From the NCBI GenBank assembly GCA_905373665.1, contig CAJPTV010000032.1, positions 1-19,188 on the forward strand: 19,188 bases of DNA, written 5' to 3'. Numbering within the stretch: the stretch's first letter is position 1; each line of letters starts with the position of its first letter. The DNA is from Bacteroidia bacterium (lineage in GTDB: Bacteria; Bacteroidota; Bacteroidia; Bacteroidales; CAJPTX01). The translations under genes and the position numbers were made by a program. The notes under the pieces were generated by a model. It made no database searches and was not told where the DNA came from. It saw only the letters and a program-made list of their open reading frames with translations. Positions 8,380-15,982 of this stretch are shown here, piece by piece.

Positions 8380-11300
8380 CACTTTCTGAGTAAAGTTACA
8401 TTACCACGGAGGTCATAGACCTCTCCATTAAAGAAATGACCGATTGCGCGCCAAGTATAGACCCCAGTCTCGCAGAGTCGACCATTCCAATAACCATCCC
8501 AACCTCGTTTAATATCGTTAGACTCGAAGATGAGTTCTCCCCAACGGTCATAGACACGCAACGTATAATCTGCGACACCTTCCCCGTATGGATGGAAGAC
8601 CTCATTAAGGCGGTCATTCTCATCATAAATACCACCGTTCGACCCATTATCGCTCGGCTGAAAGACATTAGGAAAGACAAGACTCCCCTCTGGTCGGACT
8701 ATCACACTGACTGTGTCTTGCGCCTTGCAATCCTGCAACTGCGTATTTGTAGCCACACACGTTACAAGGAACTTACCTGGAGTGTCATAATCATGTTGCG
8801 GCGAACGCTCTGTTGAGAAATTACCATCTCCGAAATTCCAAAGGAACGTGAGGTTATCTCCCTGGGTTTGATTCTGTCCCTTGATTGTAGCCTTAGGCAA
8901 CATCACTTGCTCCGGATAAAGTGTAAACTTAACGACCGGATTAGGCAAAACCGTCACCACAGCAAAGGCATAATTGACTCCACCGTCCCCCGTCACCGTC
9001 AATTTAACGTGATAAGTTCCCACTTTCTTATAGTCATGTATTGGTACTTTTTCCGTAGAGGTTTCTCCATCTCCAAAATCCCAGAAATAGGTCTCATCTG
9101 GCGTCATTAACTTCTTATCGCGCAAGAGAGCAAGACGGAAAGGTACACACCCCTCATAAGCAAAAGCAGAGAACGTAGGATCTGGATAGGGCGGTAATAT
9201 ATAAGCCTTCACAGTTGTAGAAGCCTCACATTTCGGACTCTTTACCCGCAGATTTACATCATACGCAAAGTCATTAGACTTCAACCCCCATTGTGTATAG
9301 TCGTGAGATCCTGGATCTCGCAGAGTCGATGACTGCCCATCTCCAAAAGTCCAAAGATAATCCCAAGTAGATGGTGCAGGCGACGTATAATTCGTAAGGT
9401 TTATCGTAGCATTGGGGAAGACTTGAAGTAATGGAGTAAGAGCCATGCGCACCTTAGGAGTCGCATAAACCTGCACTGTTTTTTGCACCTTAGCTTCACA
9501 TCCATGATCTGTTCGTGCCAACAGTGTAGTGGTATAGACTACATCTGAGGTAGTCGCATTCTCAAAGATATGTTCAGGTTCATACATCTCATGAGGCACA
9601 GTTCCATCCCCAAAGTCCCAATTAAAGATTTTAGTTACTGGAGCATTCGAACGGTTCTCAAACTTCACTGTAAGAGGACTACATCCCTTATCTATAGGCA
9701 AAATATCAAAGTCTGCACGTGCCTGCGGATATACGGTAACAACCGAGGTCTGCTGATCCACACACCCCTTATCAGACTCTGCCTTCAAAGTTACATTATA
9801 GGTAACCTCGTGATCTTCTTGATGCGAATACTGCTTTTGCACGGGACTGCTGTGCGACACCGAAGCAGAAGAACCATCCCCATAATCATAATAGAACTTC
9901 AGCGCCACACCCTTTGAAAGGTTCAAGAATTCCACATCAAACGGAGGACATCCCTCACTCTTACCATTCACCTTGAATAGCGCCTTCGGCTTAGGATAAA
10001 CTGTCACAGGATGTACCACTTCTGCCTCACATCCATGCACAGAGCGCACATGGAGCTTAACTTCACGCTTAACCTCCTGAATATTGTCATTATTGATCAA
10101 ACGGATCGTCGGATCCTGAGGAGTTAACTCCTTTACCTTCAGGACTTGGTTTCCATCTACACTCCATGTATACTCAGTCGCATCTGAAGAGAAAACATTC
10201 GTATTGATCTGGAAACGCGCATCATAAGGAGCACATCCTGGCTGAGGTGCAACAAAATCTGGATAAACACCAGGATAAATATCCACCTGCTGCGAAGACT
10301 CATGAAAACACTGAGGAGCATCGGTAAAATAGACCTTCAAGGAAATCGACCCAGCCAAAACCACCGACGGACTCACCGCTGCATTCGTGAACGTAGCTTC
10401 TGACTTAGCCAACGTTGGCAGCGCCACCGTCCCCTGTACCGCACTCCACTGATAAGAGTATGTTGCCTTCTGTTCACCTGCCTCAGCCTCCAAAGTCAAC
10501 GGGGTACAACCATTGTACTTACTCAAGATAATCTTCGACTTGATTTCTGGGTAAACAGTCACATCCTTGGTAATGTCTGCCTGACAATCCCCATTGATAG
10601 CAACCATTCGCACCTTGTAAACGCGAGGCTTCCCTTCCACACTATAATTAGTAAGTGTAAATTCGGGATCTCGTTGCTGCTGCAAAAGCGGATTCTCTAC
10701 ATCATCAATATACCAACGGAAACGAACCGCACCACGACTCTTATTGGTAATCTTCACCCGCATCGGAGAACAACCGATGAGATCAGTAAAATCAAAATCA
10801 GGGATAATCTCTGGACGAAGCGTAATATCTCGTTCCTTCGTATCTTCACAAGTCACACCATTAGCGTACTGTGCCGTTGCAATCAACTGTAACGTTACCT
10901 GCTTATTAGACCCTGTAGAATTCAAGAGCGGAATCGTAACATCACTCAAATCTGTCGATGGCGGGATTGTAGCCCCCGCTGCCCCAAGAAGATTCCAACT
11001 ATACGTCTGCCCATTTCGAGAATGGTTATGTACTGTGAGTGTCCCTGGAGTACAGAAGACCGTATTGTCTATAGAGAAATCTGCCGTCACTTTCGGACAC
11101 GCCTCAATCAGCTGCGTTGCAGTTGCCGTACAACGCGTCTCCTCATTCTCTATCGTTAATGTTACATTATAGTCGGTCTTTGCAGTGAGCGACAAATTAT
11201 TGTAATCATGTGTATGCGAGACTCCGTCTTCGCTACTCGTGCTACCATCTGCGTAGTTCCAAATATAGCGTAACTTCGGTGCACCCGTTGAACTATTCGT

Positions 11301-14300
11301 AAATAGCACAGAGAACGGAATACACGCAATCGTCTTATCTGCAATAAACGACGGATTAAGACGAGGAGCTACCATAATCGTACTCGTCGCAAGATTCTTA
11401 CTCTTGCAAACCTTACCAGACGCGTAGGTCTCTTTCGCATCCAGTGTGATATTCATAGTAGCGTTGGTATTGGGAGCATTATTCGGGAAATTCCAAGTGT
11501 GCTCCCCAACGTCATTACGCGTTTCCCTTCCCGAAGGATAACCATAGTCCCACTCGAACACTCTCGTACATCCGACAGCAAGACCACCAATATTCCCTCG
11601 CGAGGTATTGATAAAGGTTGCAGGACGAGGAGTTTTACAAATATCCCCATCCACCTTAGTGAATTGCGCCACCACCTCTGGATGTACAAGTATATCTATC
11701 ACTTTCTCAACCTTACACAGGGTTTCATTCTGAACCGAAACGATCTTCACATGACAAGTGATGTTCTCCAATGTCTTATTTGCAAAAACATGCGAAACCA
11801 AGTCTTCATTTTGAGAGACAAAGATATTTCCTCCGTCATTAAAATCCCAATGATGTGAAATCTGCGTTCCCCCTGTCGTCTGCACTCCAAAGTCTACAGG
11901 AGACTCTTCGGAACAAATTTCATAATTAAGACCATCTGGGCGCGCCTTCACATCAATCGCGGCTGTCAAAAGTGGCGGTACAAGGACTTCGTCAACAGGC
12001 AACACGGCTGTGGAACAAACCACACCACCGCCCCAGTCTTTACTACCTTGGTACGTAATCGCGTAACGGATAAAGTCATTCTGACTCGTATTAGACAAAA
12101 CGACCTCCACAGGATCTGCTTGCGTACCATTTTTCACCACTGTCGCTCCACCTGCAGCCCCAGTACCCGTAGGAGTAAACGTCCACTGGTATTTCTCAAG
12201 ACTCGGAGATTTGCTATGGAACTTTAACTTGAAAGGGTGACACTTATCCGTAATCTCAAACGAATTCTCGGGACGAGGTTCTGGATAAACCACCACATTC
12301 GTCGTAGCCTCTGCCACACAATTACGCTCATTGTAAGCCTTTAGAACGACCAAGATATTTCGAGGAGTTGCCTCCGTATTCTGATACGTATACTTTATAT
12401 CCGTTCCCGTCTGAAGGATTGGTGAGACATGGGGTTCAAAAATCCACTCATTACGATTCGCATTGACCGAAGTGTTCGTGAATGTCAACGTAGCGGGTGC
12501 ACACACCTTACTCGAAGGGGTCACGGCACCGATGGTAGCTGATACGGGCTGAAGGACATCAAACTTATAAGGAGCTGACTCGGAGACACACTCCAAAACA
12601 CCACCCGTTTGCGTAGTCGATTTCAAAGAAATGGTCTTTTGCCCAGGAACATTGTAGACATAAATCCCAGATGCTGGCGGATCTTCCACCCCACCGTCAA
12701 GCGTCCAATCATTCCGATAGGCTACCTTCGTTTGTGTCTGATCAATAAAGCGAATACGGTATGGCGTACAATGATCCAATGTCTCTACCGTGAAATCCGC
12801 CTTGATACCTGGACGTATATTATACGCTTTCGTGATAACCTGCGAGCACTTCTTATCATTCACTCCCTTGAGCGAGACCTCATATCTCAGGTCTCCATCG
12901 GTCTCATTCGTAAACTTATAACGATACGGATTCCCTTCACCTGGGAACTGCTGTGTAGTCCCCGAATGCGTTATAAGCCACTCATAACGCACGAGCCCCG
13001 TCCCCGTAGCTATAAGTGTAGCATCAATATCAGGACAGACTAGCGCTCTGTCATTCAATGTCAAAGGCGTAGCCCCACCAGTCGGGTCAGGGTAGGTTAT
13101 TGTAAAGTCAGGATCTACCCTCGGGTGTACCGTAAACTTGATCTCATCGCTCTGTTTACAACCATTAGACGAAGTAACCTCCTTCTTAACAACCAATATA
13201 GCATCCGTGGTAGTTGATGTATTCTGAAGCACGACCTCATACACACCAGCCGTAGCCGTTGGGGTTGGAGTAAAAGGAAGACCATCCAGCGTCCAAACCG
13301 ACGTTAAAGCCGTAGGTATACGAGATTTATCGCGGATCAGCACCTTCCTATGCCCAGCGATATCAGTAGGACATCCCACAGGGTCATCATTTTCCAATAT
13401 CACATTGATACGCTCACTCAACGCAATTAGCTCCTTAAATTCGATCGTACAATCCTCGACCTTAGAGTGTATCGTTACGATAAGATTCCACGTTTCTGGC
13501 GTATCCTCTTCATTCGTAAACATAAACTCTTGCTCCCACTTGGTGACATTATTCTTTATCTCTGCAACGCCAACCTGAGGATTAGCCTGACCTCTTTTGC
13601 CGCCCATATCAACGCGCCACTCCACACTCGCCACATTCTCTAAATGATCTAACGAAGCCTTAAACTTGTAGGGCCAACACCGTGTAACGGGATCTGGCGT
13701 AATCACCAATGGGTCTGACTTCGGAGGTGGATAAGCAATAATACTCACCGTCTTCTTCGCAACACAATGGTAGGGATTATCTACCTCCATCTCAATATAC
13801 CGAGGTCGACGACGCGAAACCTCAAACGGATTCGCAACATACTCTGTAGGAGAATGATTCGGATTCCAAGTCTGTGTAGGCTCTTGAGGAAGCGTCTGAG
13901 GAGGATTCGACCCCGGGATCGTGTATGCTGGTACAATATAGCGCCATACACGCGTCGTAGAATTCGCTGTACGATCCGTCAAGGTGAGCTTCTTCGGGGT
14001 GCAGAAACCGACAGGATCGGAATCGATATCGAAGAGAGGAGTCAGCTGCGGCTTTACATCCGTCGGGAGGTAATCTTTAGCCTTAAAAGGTGTTGTCGGA
14101 GGATTCGCTGCGATATCATACGAGTGTACCGAATCCTTACAAGTCCCCGTCTTATCAGAGACAATCAACCGCGAATGATAAGCCTGAAGCGTAGCAGTCG
14201 TGTTAATAGCCGTCACCGTGGGGTTTGTAACTTGTGAACGTATCTCAGGATACGAATTAGAACCTCCTAGCGTCCAATAATATTTTACCCCCTTGGGCTG

Positions 14301-15686
14301 CTGACTTTCGTTATTGTCCTTGTAAGAGATTGCCAACGGCGAACACCCCGCCGTAGCCCCTGGCAATGGCGCCGCAGGCGTCGCAACAACGTCTGGCTTG
14401 ACAACCCCAGGATACACACTCACCTTCAGGGTTCGTCCAACAAAACACTGCGCATTGCTCACGACAACTCGCAACTCATGCTCTACCGCCTCCCCGTTAG
14501 CAACGGGTGTCGGAGTCTTGTGTGAAAAATAATTGAAATTGATACTCGTAGGAAGTGTTACATCTGGGTTTGCAGACGTAGGAGGAGGGGTCACCGGATC
14601 CAACATCCCGACCTGATCTTGATATGAAGGGTGACCATCCTCCTTGACAGCCCACTCGATCTTCGTCACCCCCACAACATTCCGAACGGTGATAGGATAA
14701 GCCTTACTACCACAAATGCGCTCGTCACTCGATCCCTTATCCAAGAGCGGTTCTGGCTTCGGCACCACATTCACCTGAAACGTACGCCCAACCTTTGCTC
14801 CACATGTCCCCTTACGAACCACCTTGAACTGCTTCCCTGTCATCAAATCCTTCAAGTTCACAGTACCGACATTGTTGCCAGTTCCGTTAGGCCCTTCCAC
14901 ATTACTCGAAGGAGTCCACGAATAGTTAAAGAAGTCCTCGTTACCATCACTTGCCGAGATTTGAAGATTGCCTCGACTACAAATGGTAAGGGTAGGCATC
15001 GTGCCCACCATCGGAAGCGGCACCCACGTCCCCGTGGGGTCTAGATACTTCACCGTCAAGTTCTCCCCCGGAGTACCTGAAGGTATAATCGAACTGTCTG
15101 AGTTAAATACGAAACCCGTAGTTGGGGGCGTAGTCCCCTTAGCGACCCCTAGGTGGAAAACAGCCTGCTTATTACGAATGCGGTATTGTGTACCCGGATT
15201 CAGCCAAGCCGTAACATCGAGAATATAACGCCCACTATTGGGCAAAGAAGGCGGTGTCGTCGGCGCAGGTTTCGGAATACCAGTATTCCCGACCAAAAGC
15301 TGCCACTCAGAAATGTGGCTATCATCATAGTGGGGCGCATAATCATTCAAATAAGATTGAAGCATCTGTGCCACATCTCCCACAGCCGAGACGTCTTCCC
15401 AGTTTCCTCCGTTAAGACGTTCCACAACAAAAGAATTGGTCGTGGCAATCCCAGAGTTCCAGACAGCCATACGAAGATAAACACGTTCACTACTATTCTC
15501 ACGTTTAAGGGTGGCCATACGAACCCCGTTACAGTCCGTAGACACCGTCGTAAGATTAGGCCATTGCTTAGGTGTCTGTGCATAAAGATGCCCGCCCTGC
15601 AAAAGGGAGATCAGTAGCACTGCGCTAACAAGGAATGAGACCCCGAATTGTCTCACTATCCCGAAACGTATGTCTGAACTATTCAT
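8379..15686 (-). CDS. Giant PKD-like repeat adhesin with type B T9SS C-terminal domain
   Basis: A 2435-residue protein predicted to be cell-surface or secreted. Residues 1-37 form a signal peptide (core FLVSAVLLISLL, cut near LYAQ). Residues 38-235 are a unique beta-rich region with Cys52. About 22 PKD-like units of roughly 95 residues span 236-2333. A typical unit starts GCxPxxVxFxNxS, has a Trp-containing centre and ends with a Cys followed by xVYPxP. Canonical (W/Y)x(F/Y)GDG motifs occur only in the last five or so units; the earlier ones are diverged. Residues 2334-2435 match the gliding-motility-associated type B C-terminal domain: VFPNVFQPSDNG, FHPYG, LRVYDRWGELIFES, GWDGYWNG, GVYTWRA. 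This is the signal for export by T9SS. The ATG at 15686 is preferred over a GTG three codons upstream. The gene is coupled to its PorP/SprF partner. By family analogy it is a long adhesive or motility-type filament; its ligand is unknown. Candidate promoters lie at 15745 and 15812. Confidence 0.93.
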   Translation of the reverse strand: MNSSDIRFGIVRQFGVSFLVSAVLLISLLQGGHLYAQTPKQWPNLTTVSTDCNGVRMATLKRENSSERVYLRMAVWNSGIATTNSFVVERLNGGNWEDVSAVGDVAQMLQSYLNDYAPHYDDSHISEWQLLVGNTGIPKPAPTTPPSLPNSGRYILDVTAWLNPGTQYRIRNKQAVFHLGVAKGTTPPTTGFVFNSDSSIIPSGTPGENLTVKYLDPTGTWVPLPMVGTMPTLTICSRGNLQISASDGNEDFFNYSWTPSSNVEGPNGTGNNVGTVNLKDLMTGKQFKVVRKGTCGAKVGRTFQVNVVPKPEPLLDKGSSDERICGSKAYPITVRNVVGVTKIEWAVKEDGHPSYQDQVGMLDPVTPPPTSANPDVTLPTSINFNYFSHKTPTPVANGEAVEHELRVVVSNAQCFVGRTLKVSVYPGVVKPDVVATPAAPLPGATAGCSPLAISYKDNNESQQPKGVKYYWTLGGSNSYPEIRSQVTNPTVTAINTTATLQAYHSRLIVSDKTGTCKDSVHSYDIAANPPTTPFKAKDYLPTDVKPQLTPLFDIDSDPVGFCTPKKLTLTDRTANSTTRVWRYIVPAYTIPGSNPPQTLPQEPTQTWNPNHSPTEYVANPFEVSRRRPRYIEMEVDNPYHCVAKKTVSIIAYPPPKSDPLVITPDPVTRCWPYKFKASLDHLENVASVEWRVDMGGKRGQANPQVGVAEIKNNVTKWEQEFMFTNEEDTPETWNLIVTIHSKVEDCTIEFKELIALSERINVILENDDPVGCPTDIAGHRKVLIRDKSRIPTALTSVWTLDGLPFTPTPTATAGVYEVVLQNTSTTTDAILVVKKEVTSSNGCKQSDEIKFTVHPRVDPDFTITYPDPTGGATPLTLNDRALVCPDIDATLIATGTGLVRYEWLITHSGTTQQFPGEGNPYRYKFTNETDGDLRYEVSLKGVNDKKCSQVITKAYNIRPGIKADFTVETLDHCTPYRIRFIDQTQTKVAYRNDWTLDGGVEDPPASGIYVYNVPGQKTISLKSTTQTGGVLECVSESAPYKFDVLQPVSATIGAVTPSSKVCAPATLTFTNTSVNANRNEWIFEPHVSPILQTGTDIKYTYQNTEATPRNILVVLKAYNERNCVAEATTNVVVYPEPRPENSFEITDKCHPFKLKFHSKSPSLEKYQWTFTPTGTGAAGGATVVKNGTQADPVEVVLSNTSQNDFIRYAITYQGSKDWGGGVVCSTAVLPVDEVLVPPLLTAAIDVKARPDGLNYEICSEESPVDFGVQTTGGTQISHHWDFNDGGNIFVSQNEDLVSHVFANKTLENITCHVKIVSVQNETLCKVEKVIDILVHPEVVAQFTKVDGDICKTPRPATFINTSRGNIGGLAVGCTRVFEWDYGYPSGRETRNDVGEHTWNFPNNAPNTNATMNITLDAKETYASGKVCKSKNLATSTIMVAPRLNPSFIADKTIACIPFSVLFTNSSTGAPKLRYIWNYADGSTSSEDGVSHTHDYNNLSLTAKTDYNVTLTIENEETRCTATATQLIEACPKVTADFSIDNTVFCTPGTLTVHNHSRNGQTYSWNLLGAAGATIPPSTDLSDVTIPLLNSTGSNKQVTLQLIATAQYANGVTCEDTKERDITLRPEIIPDFDFTDLIGCSPMRVKITNKSRGAVRFRWYIDDVENPLLQQQRDPEFTLTNYSVEGKPRVYKVRMVAINGDCQADITKDVTVYPEIKSKIILSKYNGCTPLTLEAEAGEQKATYSYQWSAVQGTVALPTLAKSEATFTNAAVSPSVVLAGSISLKVYFTDAPQCFHESSQQVDIYPGVYPDFVAPQPGCAPYDARFQINTNVFSSDATEYTWSVDGNQVLKVKELTPQDPTIRLINNDNIQEVKREVKLHVRSVHGCEAEVVHPVTVYPKPKALFKVNGKSEGCPPFDVEFLNLSKGVALKFYYDYGDGSSASVSHSSPVQKQYSHQEDHEVTYNVTLKAESDKGCVDQQTSVVTVYPQARADFDILPIDKGCSPLTVKFENRSNAPVTKIFNWDFGDGTVPHEMYEPEHIFENATTSDVVYTTTLLARTDHGCEAKVQKTVQVYATPKVRMALTPLLQVFPNATINLTNYTSPAPSTWDYLWTFGDGQSSTLRDPGSHDYTQWGLKSNDFAYDVNLRVKSPKCEASTTVKAYILPPYPDPTFSAFAYEGCVPFRLALLRDKKLMTPDETYFWDFGDGETSTEKVPIHDYKKVGTYHVKLTVTGDGGVNYAFAVVTVLPNPVVKFTLYPEQVMLPKATIKGQNQTQGDNLTFLWNFGDGNFSTERSPQHDYDTPGKFLVTCVATNTQLQDCKAQDTVSVIVRPEGSLVFPNVFQPSDNGSNGGIYDENDRLNEVFHPYGEGVADYTLRVYDRWGELIFESNDIKRGWDGYWNGRLCETGVYTWRAIGHFFNGEVYDLRGNVTLLRK

Positions 15687-15744
15687 TACTTGCACCTTTC
15701 TTCTGAGTCTTTGGTACTCCGATGAGTTTACGAAACGAGCATTG

Positions 15745-15752
15745 CAAAGTTA
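15745..15752 (-). promoter_or_regulatory. Candidate -7 element upstream of the giant adhesin gene (TAACTTTG)
   Basis: A perfect TAnnTTTG match lies 59 bases upstream of the ATG at 15686. It is flanked by 5-bp inverted arms: CATTG, the octamer, CAATG (15740-15757). No TTG is found at the usual distance upstream, so it may need an activator or may not be the promoter used. Confidence 0.35.
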
Positions 15753-15811
15753 CAATGCATGGCGCACTACTCGCGCTCACGGTACAAAAATAACACCTTA
15801 GACTCCGCGTA

Positions 15812-15840
15812 CAAAGATATAACGTTGTTTTTCCACAAAA
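15812..15840 (-). promoter_or_regulatory. Alternative promoter upstream of the giant adhesin gene (TTTTG-N16-TATCTTTG)
   Basis: On the minus strand TTTTG is followed after 16 bases by TATCTTTG, a perfect -7 octamer with a spacer slightly shorter than usual. Transcription from here would give a 5' leader of about 115-120 bases. The rest of the 15687-15982 gap holds the element at 15745 and the hexamer array at 15871-15909; I see no gene in it. Confidence 0.4.
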
Positions 15841-15870
15841 GCGTATAATGACACCACAAAGCAAAGAAAA

Positions 15871-15909
15871 ATGACGATAACCCCAGCGTCATAAAGCCGA
15901 AAAATGACG
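15871..15909 (-). promoter_or_regulatory. Three alternating ATGACG/CGTCAT hexamers between the AsmA gene and the giant adhesin gene
   Basis: ATGACG (15871-15876), CGTCAT (15887-15892) and ATGACG (15904-15909) are spaced 10 and 11 bases apart. In RNA made from the minus strand the middle copy can pair with either outer copy. The pairing with the later copy is followed by UUUUUC, like a weak terminator. It could be the terminator of the AsmA gene, an attenuator, or an operator for a DNA-binding protein. The stems are only 6 bp, so confidence is limited. Confidence 0.35.
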
Positions 15910-15982
15910 AATAACGCCCTCCCTTCCTCTCCTCCTTATCTCGCAATCTTCCCCAAAAATCTAACGTAAGCCGCCCCCATCC

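Noticed and set aside
8391..8398. TAACTTTA inside the 3' end of the giant gene, just upstream of the PorP/SprF start
   Set aside because: It could be an internal promoter box, but the bases encode the conserved end of the secretion domain (NVTLLRK), no -33 element fits, and the TGATG junction already explains expression.
13767..14237. Plus-strand open frame of 156 codons opposite the giant adhesin gene
   Set aside because: It lies wholly antisense to a well-supported coding region, is very rich in Arg and Ile as expected from reading the complement, and has no recognisable motif.
15153..15617. Plus-strand open frame of 154 codons near the start of the giant gene
   Set aside because: It is antisense to the signal peptide and N-terminal region of the giant, has low-complexity Arg/Thr composition and shows no promoter.
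8379..15686. Regular spacing of motifs in the giant gene as a possible DNA repeat array or CRISPR-like structure
   Set aside because: The periodicity of roughly 285 bases is at protein level (GCxP and VYP motifs); I saw no conserved DNA repeats or spacers.
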